Source of the DNA: Gemmatirosa kalamazoonensis
GTDB taxonomy: Bacteria > Gemmatimonadota > Gemmatimonadetes > Gemmatimonadales > Gemmatimonadaceae
Length of the DNA: 64,000 bases
Assembly (NCBI RefSeq): GCF_000522985.1
Contig: NZ_CP007128.1
Location: forward strand, 1,224,220 to 1,288,219
Reading direction: 5' to 3'
Of the stretch, positions 8,660 to 16,785 are shown piece after piece. Position 1 is the first letter of the stretch; each line of letters opens with the position of its first letter. The notes below the pieces were generated by a model that saw only the letters and a program-made list of their open reading frames with translations, made no database searches and was not told the origin of the DNA. The translations under genes and the position numbers were made by a program.

Positions 8660-9213
8660 GGCCGGCGCGGCGGAGATGCCTAACGATGCTGGCGGGCGCG
8701 GCGTGCGCGTGGGCAGGCATGGGCGCGTGCGTGGGCGCGGAGCGCGGCGCGGCGGCCCGCGTGCCGGTCCGGCCCGACTCGGCCAGTGCGGCGTGGGACT
8801 CGCTGCTCGCGCTCGACGGGCCGCCGCACGCGATCTTCGGGTGCCTAACGGGGGACAGCGCGGTCTACGGCGACGTGCGGCCTGACCCGGAGACGGGGGA
8901 CACGATCGGCGTGTGGCTCACGTTCTACCGTGCGGGCGGCGGCGTGGACGGCATGCGCGTGCTCGGCGGCATCGACCGCGCGGACACGGCGACGTTCCTG
9001 CGCGTGCAGCTGTCGGGCGGCGACTCGCTCGCGTTCGACGTGCCGGCGGTGCCGCTCGATCGGTTCCGTGAGGGGATCGACACGGCGCGGTTCATCGGCC
9101 GCGTGGCGTGCGACCGGTTATGGGGACGGCAGCGCGAGCACCGCGACCAGCCGTCGCGCACGGTGGTGTACCGCCGCGTGGTGCAACCGGTGACGGACGA
9201 GCCGGTGCCGTAG
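8656..9213 (+). CDS. Secreted or lipoprotein-like hypothetical protein
   Basis: 185 residues from GTG 8656, overlapping the NUDIX stop by 4 nt (GTGA), with ATG 8686 as the alternative. The N-terminus has an Arg-rich n-region, an Ala/Gly-rich h-region and MGAC, which could be a lipobox. The mature part is Asp-rich with GDTIGVWLTFYRAGGGVDGMRVLGG and FDVPAVPLDRFREGIDTARFIG. No family recognised. The overlap places it in an operon with the NUDIX gene. Confidence 0.7.
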   Translation: MRPARRRCLTMLAGAACAWAGMGACVGAERGAAARVPVRPDSASAAWDSLLALDGPPHAIFGCLTGDSAVYGDVRPDPETGDTIGVWLTFYRAGGGVDGMRVLGGIDRADTATFLRVQLSGGDSLAFDVPAVPLDRFREGIDTARFIGRVACDRLWGRQREHRDQPSRTVVYRRVVQPVTDEPVP

Positions 9214-9491
9214 CGAGGCGGGCGGCGAGTACGACTGGGGATCCGACGGCAATGAAGAGGATCTCGAGATCTGTTCGATCGCTCCTGGTTCCCCAGGGTA
9301 CTCGCCTGATCTACCTCGTGTTCGGGCGCCACACGGTGGATGCGTGGCGTACGTCGGGCGGCGGCTGCTCGCGTCGGCGGACCGGTTCGTGCGCGACGGC
9401 GCGGCGTGACGAGCGGCCTCCGGCGCCGAGGTCGCGGGCGGCGAGGCCGTGGCTGGCTTGGGCTGGACGACCACTCTCGTCGAGAGACAAC

Positions 9492-10388
9492 ATGAAGCGC
9501 CTCGCGAAGCTCGGCCTAGGCTTTCTGCTCGCGACATCCCCACTCGTCGCCCAGCAGGGCGAGCACGCGCCGCACTCGCGCCTGCTCGACACGCTCCCCC
9601 TCCCCGTCCGCTACGTCCGCGCGTTCGGCCAGCGCCTGGCGTACTACGAGACCGGACCCGCGAGCGCGCCCGTCCTCGTGCTCGTGCCGAACCTCGCGTG
9701 GGACGCGCACATGTTCGCGCAGAACGTGCCCGCGCTCGCGCGCCGCTACCACGTGATCGCCGTCGACCCGTTAGGCCTCGGCCGGTCGGACAAGCCGCTC
9801 GTCGACTACAAGATGGACACGTGGACCGACGGCTTCGCGGAGCTGCTGCGCGCGAAGGGGATCCGGAGCGCGACGTTCGTCGGCGCGGTGATGGGCGGCG
9901 CGCTCGCCGTGCAGATGGCGCTCGATCACCCCGACATGGTCGAGGCGATCGTCGTCGCGGCGTCGAACAGCGGGCCGGGCGCGCACGAGGGGGGCGCGCG
10001 CACGCCGCCGGCGGGGCCGAGCCTCGCCGGCGTGCGCGCGGGCCTGCTCGAGGCCTTCCACGATTCCGCGCTCGTCACGCCGGAGGTCGTGCGCGCGCGG
10101 CTCGCGTACCGGCTCGGCGCAGGCGACGGCTACACCATCCAGCGCCACCTCGCCGACCACCGCGCACCCTACACGCTCGAGGAGCTCGCGCGCGTGCGCG
10201 TGCCGGCGCTGTTCGTGTGGTGCCGCGAGGATCGCACGACGCCGCTGCGGTGGGGTGAGGACTACGCGCGGGCGCTGCCTAACGGGAAGCTCGCCGCGCT
10301 CGACGGCTGCGGACATCTGCCGAACATGGAGCGCCCGGAGGCGTTCGACGCCGCGGTGCTCGCGTTCCTCGACGCGAACCACCGGTGA
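9492..10388 (+). CDS. Exported alpha/beta-hydrolase-fold protein lacking the nucleophile
   Basis: 298 residues from ATG 9492 with signal peptide KLGLGFLLATSPLVAQ. Fold landmarks: LVLVPNLAWDAHMF (oxyanion region), VIAVDPLGLGRSDKP, nucleophile-elbow position FVGAVMGGALA, acid strand PALFVWCREDRTTPLRW and GCGHLPNMERPEAF with the catalytic His. The elbow should read G-x-Ser/Asp-x-G but reads G-A-V-M-G, so the nucleophile is Val; Asp and His remain. Classical hydrolysis is therefore unlikely. The 278-bp upstream gap has no clear gene, although its frame is open to an ATG at 9252 without a family match, and it holds the palindrome CTCTCG-T-CGAGAG (9473-9485). Confidence 0.85.
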   Translation: MKRLAKLGLGFLLATSPLVAQQGEHAPHSRLLDTLPLPVRYVRAFGQRLAYYETGPASAPVLVLVPNLAWDAHMFAQNVPALARRYHVIAVDPLGLGRSDKPLVDYKMDTWTDGFAELLRAKGIRSATFVGAVMGGALAVQMALDHPDMVEAIVVAASNSGPGAHEGGARTPPAGPSLAGVRAGLLEAFHDSALVTPEVVRARLAYRLGAGDGYTIQRHLADHRAPYTLEELARVRVPALFVWCREDRTTPLRWGEDYARALPNGKLAALDGCGHLPNMERPEAFDAAVLAFLDANHR

Positions 10389-10411
10389 CGGCGACCGTCG
10401 GATACGTGACG

Positions 10412-10436
10412 AGGGGGCCCCGACTCGGAGCCCCCT
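10412..10436. terminator. Hairpin between convergent genes
   Basis: AGGGGGC (10412-10418) faces GCCCCCT (10430-10436) across an 11-nt loop containing CGACTCG. It lies between the hydrolase stop at 10388 and the PEP-CTERM stop at 10468, so it could end transcripts from both sides. There is no T-run, so factor-independent efficiency is doubtful. Confidence 0.5.
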
Positions 10437-10467
10437 GGTCGCACGACGAGCGGCGTGATGCCGCGAC

Positions 10468-11019
10468 TCAGCCGTTCGCCTGCGCGCGCGTGCGACGCAC
10501 GACGCCACCGATGACGAGGAGGCCGGTGCCCATGAGCGCGAGCGAGGCCGGCTCGGGCGTCGACGTCACGTCGGCGCGGAAGGCATAGTTCTGGATGGCG
10601 GGGTCCAGGTTCCGCACCGCGCCGTAGCAGTCCTGATGGTCGCACACATACGCCGAGTAGGACGGCCACGCATCATATCCGCCATCCGCGCGGGAGCTCT
10701 GGAAGAAGTCCTGGTCGGCCGGGGTGTAGAGGTACTGCGCGTCGCCGTAGCCATCCAGGTACGCCTTGAAGTTGATCGTCGTCGGGTCGTTGCCGAGCGT
10801 GGAGATGGCGTAGTCCGTCGGCGAGCCGCCGAACAGGTATGCGGCGGTCATGCGGCCGGACATCGCCTGCGGGTTCGTGCTCCAGATCGGACCGTCGCCG
10901 ACGAACCAGCTGCCGACGAACGTGTACGTGGTGACGGGCGCCGCATGCGCGGACGCGACGGGGGTCGACAGGGCGACCGCGAAGACGGCAGCAGCGACGA
11001 CGCGAGCGAGGCGGGACAT
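10468..11019 (-). CDS. PEP-CTERM sorting-domain protein
   Basis: 183 residues from ATG 11019. It has an N-terminal signal peptide (RLARVVAAAVFAVALSTPVASAHA) and a C-terminal sorting signal: TPEPASLALMGTGLLVIGG followed by VVRRTRAQ, that is PEP motif, hydrophobic helix and basic tail. Exosortase/EpsH systems recognise such tails and route the protein to the outer surface or exopolysaccharide. The 120-residue body has no recognised domain and contains one possible disulphide-forming Cys pair (VCDHQDCYG). No exosortase gene lies in this window. Confidence 0.9.
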   Translation of the reverse strand: MSRLARVVAAAVFAVALSTPVASAHAAPVTTYTFVGSWFVGDGPIWSTNPQAMSGRMTAAYLFGGSPTDYAISTLGNDPTTINFKAYLDGYGDAQYLYTPADQDFFQSSRADGGYDAWPSYSAYVCDHQDCYGAVRNLDPAIQNYAFRADVTSTPEPASLALMGTGLLVIGGVVRRTRAQANG

Positions 11020-11186
11020 GGAGGGGCGGCGAGGTTGGGTGAGTGTATGACGGAAGCGCAGGCATTGTGCGACAGCCGCGCGGACGACACAACGGCGCAC
11101 GTGCGCGACGCATTCGTGGCGTCGGCACCACACCCGGGTCGGTCGAGCGTCGCGTTAGGCGGCGCATCACGTCAGGGGTCCATTAC

Positions 11187-11843
11187 ATGAACGTCCTGCT
11201 GTTCGGCGCCACCGGCATGGTCGGTCAGGGCGTGCTGCGCGAGTGCCTGCTCGCGCCCGACGTCGCGCGCGTCGTCACCGTCGGCCGGAGCGCGACGGGG
11301 CAGTCGCACCCGAAGCTGCGCGAGATCGTCGCCACGGATCTGTACGACCTCGCGCCGCTGGAGTCGGAGCTCGTCGGCTTCGACGCGTGCTTCTTCTGCC
11401 TCGGCGTGTCGTCGGCGGGGATGTCCGAGGAGCGCTACACGCGCGTGACGTACGATCTCACGCTCGCCGTCGCGACGACGCTCGCGCGGCTGAACCCGGG
11501 GATGACGTTCGTGTACGTGACGGGCGCCGGCACCGACTCGACGGAGCGCGGGCGCACGATGTGGGCGCGCGTGAAGGGGCGCACGGAGAACGCGCTGCTG
11601 CGGCTTCCGCTGAAGACGTTCCTGTTCCGGCCGGGGATGATCCAGCCGCTGCACGGCATCCGCTCGAAGACGCGGCTCTACCGCGCCGGCTACGCGGTGC
11701 TCGCGCCGTTCACGCCGCTGCTGAAGCGGCGCTTCCCGAACGCGGTGACGACGACGGAGCAGGTGGGACGCGCGATGCTCGCCGTGGCGCGTCGGGGCCA
11801 TCCGACGCCGGTGCTGGAGATGGCGGACATCAACGCGCTGTGA
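11187..11843 (+). CDS. NAD(P)-binding atypical SDR (NAD(P)H-binding/epimerase-like)
   Basis: 218 residues with ATG 11187 behind AGGGGT. Rossmann motif LLFGATGMVGQGVLRECL at the N-terminus, ACFFCLGVSSAGMSEERYTRVTYDL in the middle and FVYVTGAGTDSTERGRTMWARVKGRTENAL where extended SDRs carry the Tyr/Lys region. Here the usual YxxxK is replaced by MWARVK, as in atypical NAD(P)-binding members. The C-terminal part is short, as in the YbjT/HTATIP2-like group. Substrate unknown. Confidence 0.85.
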   Translation: MNVLLFGATGMVGQGVLRECLLAPDVARVVTVGRSATGQSHPKLREIVATDLYDLAPLESELVGFDACFFCLGVSSAGMSEERYTRVTYDLTLAVATTLARLNPGMTFVYVTGAGTDSTERGRTMWARVKGRTENALLRLPLKTFLFRPGMIQPLHGIRSKTRLYRAGYAVLAPFTPLLKRRFPNAVTTTEQVGRAMLAVARRGHPTPVLEMADINAL

Positions 11844-11962
11844 GGTGCCGTGCGCGGCGCTCGCCCGCGCGCGGTGCTGGCCGACCCCGGCGACGGCGTG
11901 CTACTCTATCCGCATCGGCCCGTCCGCACGGGGCCCATCAACCGGATCGCGCGAGGTCGTCC

Positions 11963-12352
11963 ATGAGTGATCCAACCCAACCGCCCACGCGCTACGTGGC
12001 GCTCGTCGGCGCGCTCGCCGGCGAGCGTCGAGTCGCCCAGACCGCGGGCTTCCCTCTCGACCCGTCGAAGATGCTGCCCGTTCCCGACGTGGTGCTCGTC
12101 GTCGCCGACACGACGCCGCGGACCGGGCCAGGGGGTGGGGGCGGCGGCGCGATGCTGTTCCGCTACACGGCGCACGGCGAGCTCGCCGGCGACACCTGGC
12201 ACAGCTCCCTCGCCGACGCGCGCGCGCAGGCGGCCTACGAGTACGGCGACGCGCTCGTGCCGTGGATCGAGGTGCCCGAGGAGATCGGCGACGCGCACGC
12301 GTTCGCGGTGCGGTACGCGTTCGAGCAGCTGAACAGCCGGGGAGACTGGTGA
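11963..12352 (+). CDS. Hypothetical protein
   Basis: 129 residues starting at ATG 11963 (MSDPTQPPTRYVALVGALAG). It is soluble and acidic, with a Gly run (GPGGGGGGAMLFRYTAHGE) and a C-terminus of DTWHSSLADARAQAAYEYGDALVPWIEVPE. That last stretch resembles small conserved proteins of unknown function whose C-terminal segment predicts mixed helix/strand. No catalytic motif, signal peptide or membrane segment. GC3 and composition match its neighbours. Confidence 0.65.
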   Translation: MSDPTQPPTRYVALVGALAGERRVAQTAGFPLDPSKMLPVPDVVLVVADTTPRTGPGGGGGGAMLFRYTAHGELAGDTWHSSLADARAQAAYEYGDALVPWIEVPEEIGDAHAFAVRYAFEQLNSRGDW

Positions 12353-12358
12353 CTGATG

Positions 12359-12432
12359 CTGCGTAGCTGCATGGCTGCGTGGCTGCGTCCTGTTCACAGG
12401 GACGGCACGCAGCCACGCAGCCACGCAGCCGT
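12359..12432. repeat. Tandem-unit hairpin, GCTGCGTGG family
   Basis: The left arm repeats GGCTGCGT three to four times. After a short GTCC-tgttcaca-GGGAC centre, the right arm repeats its complement (ACGCAGCC) three times. It lies 7 nt after the stop of the 129-residue protein and 6 nt before the stop of the small minus-strand gene. The same unit recurs at 55568-55629. Confidence 0.88.
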
Positions 12433-12437
12433 CGTAC

Positions 12438-12635
12438 TCAGTCTCTCTCCGGTCCCGGCTCCAGCTCCGCGCCGCCGCTGCCGGCCGCGCCGAACTTCGG
12501 GCTCGTGATCTTGCCGGTGGTCGTGTGCGGCGGGTTCGCCTCGCCGTTCTCGGTGCCGCGCTCGTCGATCGACGCCGCGTCGGTCTCGTCGGTCGTCCGG
12601 GGCGGGCGCCGGGAGTGTGCATCGTTCCGGTCCAT
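12438..12635 (-). CDS. Small hydrophilic protein, 65 residues
   Basis: It starts at ATG 12635 and is preceded on the minus strand by GGAGGA six bases before the ATG, a strong reason to accept so short a frame. The product (MDRNDAHSRRPPRTTDETDA...) is almost devoid of hydrophobic residues and rich in Thr, Gly, Asp and Glu, so probably disordered. A short KITSPKFG stretch could be a binding motif. No family recognised. Confidence 0.6.
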   Translation of the reverse strand: MDRNDAHSRRPPRTTDETDAASIDERGTENGEANPPHTTTGKITSPKFGAAGSGGAELEPGPERD

Positions 12636-12716
12636 GAGTCCTCCGAGTCGCTGACCGAGACGTCGTCGAGGCAGGGCTCGTGCCGTCCCCCGCTCTCACC
12701 CTCCGCTTTACCGCTC

Positions 12717-13238
12717 ATGGCGATCGCCGACCTGCTGCTCCCGGAGTTCGACGAGGAGATGGCCACCACCCGCCGCGTGCTCGAGCGCGTCCCCGACGGG
12801 GACGGCGTCGGCGAGTGGCGCCCGCACCCGAAGTCGTTCCCGCTCGCCCACCTCGCGCAGCTCTGCGCGATGATGCCGAGCTGGGTGTCGATGATGATGC
12901 GCGAGACCGAGGTCGACATCGCGCCGAAGGACCGTCCGCCCGGCTCGGGCTACACCATCGAGACGACGCCGACGCTGCTCGCGCTGTTCGACCGCAACGT
13001 GGCCGAGGCGCGCGCGGCGCTCGCGGCGTGCACGGACGAGGCGTTCGCCGTCGAGTGGACGATGAAGGCGGCGGGCAACGTCGTCGACCGGAAGAGCCGC
13101 TACCTCATGCTCCGCACGGGCGTGCTGAACCACCTCGTGCACCACCGTGCGCAGCTCGGCGTGTACCTCCGGCTGCGCGACGTGCCGGTGCCGTCGATGT
13201 ACGGGCCGACGGCGGACACGAAGATCGGGGCCGCGTGA
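12717..13238 (+). CDS. DinB superfamily protein
   Basis: 173 residues from ATG 12717. DinB four-helix-bundle pattern: an N-terminal helix with EFDEEMATTRRVLERVP, a first histidine near residue 45 (FPLAHLAQL) and the C-terminal motif NHLVHHRAQLGVYLRL, which supplies two more metal-ligand histidines. The family includes DNA-damage-induced proteins and metal-dependent thiol transferases (bacillithiol, mycothiol); here the cofactor and substrate are unknown. The ATG has no good Shine-Dalgarno. Confidence 0.88.
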   Translation: MAIADLLLPEFDEEMATTRRVLERVPDGDGVGEWRPHPKSFPLAHLAQLCAMMPSWVSMMMRETEVDIAPKDRPPGSGYTIETTPTLLALFDRNVAEARAALAACTDEAFAVEWTMKAAGNVVDRKSRYLMLRTGVLNHLVHHRAQLGVYLRLRDVPVPSMYGPTADTKIGAA

Positions 13239-13247
13239 ACCGCGGCG

Positions 13248-14684
13248 TCAGCGTCGCCCGGGGGTGCCTAACGCTTTCTTCGCGGTGTCCGTGGCGACCG
13301 TCGCCGGCGGCGGGAGCTCGAACTCCTTCTCGGGGATGCGGAAGCCCTTCGCGACCGCGGGATCGCCCTCGGTGCCGAGGGCGCGCTGCGCGACGTACTC
13401 GCCGATCACGGGGCCGAACTTGAACCCTTCCGCGTTGCCGCCGCCGGCGATCCACACGTTCGTCATGTCGGGGTGCCGGTCGACGACGAAGTTGCGGCTC
13501 GAGCTGAGCTCGTAGTGGCAGGCGTGCGTCTGCAGCAGCGGCGCGTCGGCGAGCAGCGGGAAGCGGTGCGCGACGAAGCGGCGCGTGGGCTCGATGCGCG
13601 CCGCGTCGGCCCACCGGTCGCTCGTGTCGGGGTCGAGCTGGCGCGGCGGCGTGGGCGTGTTGCTCGCGCCGGCCCCTCCGGTGCGCGGCCGCGGGCCCGG
13701 CGCGCGCTCGCCGCCGCGCACGCGGAAGCCGCGGCTGTCCACCGGCAGCGAGGCCCATCCGGTGACGCCCGGGAAGTTGAAGCTCGGCAGGTTCGGGTAG
13801 GTGAACCGGTGGTCGCCGGCCGGCGTGCCGAAGTAGCACACGTAGCCGAGCGGCGTGCGCATGCGGTTCGCGAACAGCGTCGGGAACGTCTTGCCGAGCC
13901 ACGGCCCCGGCGCGAACACGAACGTGTCGGCGCGCAGCGTCTCGCCGGTGTCGAGCGCGACGTCCGTTAGGCGGCCGTTCGCCACGCGCCCCGGCCGCGC
14001 GCGCCCGATCGCGATCCGCGCGCCGAGTCGCTCGGCCACCGCGGCGACCGTCTGCACGGAGCGGCGCGCGCGCACCACGCCGGCGTCGGGCTCGTACAGC
14101 ACCGCGGTGATGTCGTCCATCGAGATCACCGGGAAGTCGCGCCGCACGGCCTCGGGGTCGAGGATCTCGTACGGCACCGCGTGCCGCTCCCACCAGTGGC
14201 GCGTGCGATTGAGGAACGGCTCCCAGTCGGGACGCAGGATGAGATCGCCCGTCGTGTGGAACAGGTTGAGCCGCAGGTCCTTGCCCCACTCCGCGTCGAA
14301 CGCCTTCCACCGCGCGATGGCCTCGCGGGCCCACAGCATCCACATCTCGCCCGTGTCGCGGTCGCCGTACGACGAGCGCACGCCGCGCGACTCGTCGCCG
14401 GAGGTGGAGCGCGCGTTGCCGGGGCCGTACGCGTCGACGAGCGTGACCTTCGCGCCCATGCGGCACAGGTGCAGCGCGGTGAAGCTTCCCCAGATGCCGC
14501 CGCCGATGACGACGACGTCGGACGACGAGCCGCCGACTAACGGGCGGCGGCGGTGCGCGAGCCCGGGCACGGGCGCCGCTTCGGCGGTGTCGCACGCGCC
14601 GAGCAGCGCGATCGTCGCGCCGGCGCCGGCGGCCTTCAGGAAGTCGCGCCGCGTGGGAGTCGAGACGTCGGGATCGTCCGCCAT
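13248..14684 (-). CDS. Tat-exported FAD-dependent oxidoreductase (DAO family)
   Basis: 478 residues from ATG 14684. The twin-arginine signal TRRDFLKAAGAGATIALLGAC also carries a possible lipobox Cys. The FAD-binding Rossmann motif SDVVVIGGGIWGSFTALHL sits near residue 55. Typical DAO features follow: STSGDESRGVRSSYGD, a mid-protein FVFAPGPWLGKTFP and the C-terminal FAD motif NVWIAGGGNAEGFKFGPVIGEYVA. It resembles monomeric sarcosine/amino-acid oxidases acting on C-N bonds. Substrate not predictable. A Pro/Gly-rich insert (GERAPGPRPRTGGAGASNTP) lies in the C-terminal third. The 161-bp divergent gap to the cytochrome gene must hold its promoter. Confidence 0.88.
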   Translation of the reverse strand: MADDPDVSTPTRRDFLKAAGAGATIALLGACDTAEAAPVPGLAHRRRPLVGGSSSDVVVIGGGIWGSFTALHLCRMGAKVTLVDAYGPGNARSTSGDESRGVRSSYGDRDTGEMWMLWAREAIARWKAFDAEWGKDLRLNLFHTTGDLILRPDWEPFLNRTRHWWERHAVPYEILDPEAVRRDFPVISMDDITAVLYEPDAGVVRARRSVQTVAAVAERLGARIAIGRARPGRVANGRLTDVALDTGETLRADTFVFAPGPWLGKTFPTLFANRMRTPLGYVCYFGTPAGDHRFTYPNLPSFNFPGVTGWASLPVDSRGFRVRGGERAPGPRPRTGGAGASNTPTPPRQLDPDTSDRWADAARIEPTRRFVAHRFPLLADAPLLQTHACHYELSSSRNFVVDRHPDMTNVWIAGGGNAEGFKFGPVIGEYVAQRALGTEGDPAVAKGFRIPEKEFELPPPATVATDTAKKALGTPGRR

Positions 14685-14845
14685 GACCGTTTGGGTGGGG
14701 TGCGCGGCAATACTGCCGGCCGGTCCACGGGAAGGCAAACCCGTCGCCGCGCCCTTTCGCGCCGCGCGGCAGGACGACACGATCATGGAACCGTCGATGC
14801 GTCGATCCGCTACCCCACACGAGGAGCTCTCATGAACGAGGCGCC

Positions 14846-15355
14846 GTGACACGGGTGACCGAAGCCACGAAGCGTTCCCTGCTCGCGCTCGTGCCGCTCG
14901 TCCTGATCGCCGCGTGCCGCCGCGACACGCCCGACGTGCGCGAGCCGTTAGGCGCGCGGGTGGCGGGGCTCGCGCACCCGGTGCTCTCGACGCACGGCGC
15001 CCGCGCGGTGCCCGCCTCCACGACGTCGCTGCCGCCGGCGAGCTACTCGGCCGACCAGGCGGCGCGCGGGGCGCAGGTCTACAAGGCGACGTGCGCGCGC
15101 TGCCACCCGCCGGGGCAGCTCGACGGCGACGCGTTCGCGGTGGCGTGGAACGAGGCGCGCGTGTCCACGCTCTACACCACCCTTCGCAACACCATGCCGC
15201 AGGACAAGCCCGGAAGCCTCAGCGACTCACAGTACGTGGACGTGATCGCGTACCTCCTGCAGCGGAGTCGCGTGCCGGCGGGCGCGGCCCCGCTGGCGCC
15301 GGACAGCGTGGCGCTCCGTGGGCTGCGGATCGCCGTGACGCCGAGGACGCCATGA
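14846..15355 (+). CDS. Cytochrome c lipoprotein (monohaem class I)
   Basis: 169 residues from GTG 14846. Lipoprotein signal SLLALVPLVLIAAC puts it on the periplasmic face of a membrane. The haem motif CARCH lies near residue 86 (QVYKATCARCHPPG) and the likely axial methionine is in NTMPQDKPGSLSDSQYVDVIAYLLQ. The layout matches small c-type cytochromes that accept electrons from periplasmic quinoproteins or flavoproteins. Its stop overlaps the next start in ATGA. Confidence 0.9.
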   Translation: MTRVTEATKRSLLALVPLVLIAACRRDTPDVREPLGARVAGLAHPVLSTHGARAVPASTTSLPPASYSADQAARGAQVYKATCARCHPPGQLDGDAFAVAWNEARVSTLYTTLRNTMPQDKPGSLSDSQYVDVIAYLLQRSRVPAGAAPLAPDSVALRGLRIAVTPRTP

Positions 15356-16521
15356 GGATCGCGCGTCGGATCGCACGCGGAGCCGCCGAGAGCTTCGGTC
15401 TCATGCGGAGCCGCGGAGCGCGCGGAGAACGGCGAGCGTCGTCGGTGTGCTCCGCGTTCTCCGCAGCTCCGCGTGCGGCCGTCCTGTCGCTGGCGACGGT
15501 CGCCTCGTTGGGCGCGCAGCCGGGCGTGGCGCCGACGAACGACCTGCCGAACCCCTACCGCACCGTGGAGGGGTGGGCGCGGATGCCGGCCGGGCGGACG
15601 TGGGGGTCGACGAGCGCCGTGGACATCGACCGCGACGGACGGAGCGTGTGGGTCGCGGAACGGTGCGGCGCGAACAGCTGCGCGGGGTCGGCGCTGCCGT
15701 CGGTGCTGCTGTTCGATTCCACGGGGACGCTCGTGCGCGCGTTCGGCGCGGGACTGCTCGTCGCGCCGCACGGCATCCACGTCGACCGCGACGGCAACGT
15801 GTGGGTGACCGACTGCGCGTGCACGGGCGGCCGCAACGCGCCGGTGACGCCGGTGACGAAGGACTCCGCGGCGCCGCCGCGCGGCCACCAGGTCTTCGAG
15901 TTCGCGCCCGACGGCCGGCTGCTCCGCACGTTAGGCGCCGCCGGCGGCGCGCGGGCGCCGGGGTACTTCTGGCAGCCGAACGACGTGCTCGTGGCGCCCG
16001 ACGGCTCCGTGTTCGTGTCGGAGGGGCATTCGTCGCAGCCCGGATCCGTCGCCCGGGTGCTGAAGTTCGACCGCGCCGGCACGCTGGTGAAGACGTGGGG
16101 CACGTTCGGCAAGGCGTCTAACGAGATGGACCAGCCGCACGCGCTGGCGATGGACTCGCGCGGGCGGCTGTTCGTCGGCGACCGCGGCAACGACCGCATC
16201 CTGATCTTCGACCAGGACGGCGCGCTGCTCGACACGTGGTATCAGTTCGGGCGGCCGAGCGGGATCTGGATCGACGCGCGCGACACGATCTACGTCGCGG
16301 ACTCCGAGTCGGGCTCGGTGGCGCCGGCGCACGGCGCGTGGAAGCGCGGCATCCGCATCGGGTCGGCGCGCACGGGCGCGGTGACGGCGCTCATCCCCGA
16401 CCCCGCGACGAACCCCCCGAGCACGAGCGCGGCGGAGGGCGTGGCGGTGGACGCGCGCGGCGTGATCTACGGCGCGGAAGTGGGGCCGCGCGCGCTGAAG
16501 CGGTACGAGCGGATCCCGTGA
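15352..16521 (+). CDS. Secreted NHL-repeat six-bladed beta-propeller
   Basis: 389 residues from ATG 15352 (ATGA overlap with the cytochrome). Repeats carry the NHL pattern: PHGIHVDRDGNVWVTD, QPNDVLVAPDGSVFVSE, QPHALAMDSRGRLFVGDRGNDRI and RPSGIWIDARDTIYVADSESG. Related propellers include peptidyl-alpha-hydroxyglycine lyase-like and SMP-30-like proteins, but no catalytic set is certain. The N-terminus is odd: a tandem-unit hairpin (15402-15477) is read as GARGERRASSVCSAFSAAPR between the start and the hydrophobic AVLSLATVASLGAQ signal core, lengthening the n-region to about 40 residues. Confidence 0.82.
   Translation: MRIARRIARGAAESFGLMRSRGARGERRASSVCSAFSAAPRAAVLSLATVASLGAQPGVAPTNDLPNPYRTVEGWARMPAGRTWGSTSAVDIDRDGRSVWVAERCGANSCAGSALPSVLLFDSTGTLVRAFGAGLLVAPHGIHVDRDGNVWVTDCACTGGRNAPVTPVTKDSAAPPRGHQVFEFAPDGRLLRTLGAAGGARAPGYFWQPNDVLVAPDGSVFVSEGHSSQPGSVARVLKFDRAGTLVKTWGTFGKASNEMDQPHALAMDSRGRLFVGDRGNDRILIFDQDGALLDTWYQFGRPSGIWIDARDTIYVADSESGSVAPAHGAWKRGIRIGSARTGAVTALIPDPATNPPSTSAAEGVAVDARGVIYGAEVGPRALKRYERIP
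15402..15477. repeat. In-frame tandem-unit hairpin, GCGGAG family
   Basis: The left arm 15402-15430 (GCGGAGccGCGGAGcgcGCGGAGAAC) and right arm 15451-15477 (TCCGCGTTCTCCGCAGCTCCGCG) lie inside the signal-peptide region of the NHL gene. The reading frame stays open through both arms and the 20-nt loop. It is the same family as the outer arms at 7228-7397 and the elements at 47406 and 60534. Confidence 0.85.
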
Positions 16522-16620
16522 CGGGACGCGCCGCACGAGGTGCCTAACGATGCGCGTTTCGCAAGGCAGAGTACGGCGAATCGTGCGACGTTTGTACGAA
16601 CGACGTCCGTCACTCGGCAC

Positions 16621-16650
16621 TTGACGCACGCGCGGCGCGACCGTTATCGT
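16621..16650 (+). promoter_or_regulatory. Sigma70-type promoter of the cys operon
   Basis: TTGACG (16621-16626) and TTATCG (16644-16649) are separated by exactly 17 bp, close to the TTGACA/TATAAT consensus. Transcription would start near 16655, just upstream of the SAM-II aptamer. The 99 bp between the NHL stop and this promoter hold no gene, only one GCCTAAC word near 16542. Confidence 0.7.
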
Positions 16651-16666
16651 CGCGGAGACAACCGAA

Positions 16667-16719
16667 CACCCGTGGTCATTTGCCGCCTATTGCAGCCACG
16701 TTAAAGAACTGCTAAAACG
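16667..16719 (+). ncRNA. SAM-II riboswitch (S-adenosylmethionine aptamer)
   Basis: The segment follows the SAM-II consensus: CGTGG (16671-16675) pairs with CCACG (16696-16700), enclosing TCATTTG and TTGCAG, then come the conserved TTAAA and GCTAAA (16701-16716), which form the pseudoknot and SAM pocket. Only one conserved base departs (TCATTTG instead of TGATTTG). SAM-II sits upstream of sulfur and methionine genes, mainly in Proteobacteria, and switches expression off when SAM is high. Here it precedes cysH with a terminator immediately downstream. Confidence 0.9.
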
Positions 16720-16724
16720 CGATC

Positions 16725-16752
16725 AGCCCGGCGGCCACCGCCGGGCTTTTTT
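16725..16752 (+). terminator. Intrinsic terminator following the SAM-II aptamer
   Basis: AGCCCGGCGG (16725-16734) and CCGCCGGGCT (16738-16747) form a perfect 10-bp stem with a CCA loop, followed by TTTTTT. It begins six bases after the aptamer, so it is the likely expression platform: the SAM-bound pseudoknot would allow or favour termination. No fully convincing antiterminator for this stem was seen. Confidence 0.88.
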
Positions 16753-16785
16753 GTCCTCCGCGACCACCATTTCGCGCCTTACCAC

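Noticed and set aside
9252-9491. 80-residue N-terminal extension of the hydrolase starting at ATG 9252
   Set aside because: The in-frame sequence has no family match and would bury the clear signal peptide that begins at 9492.
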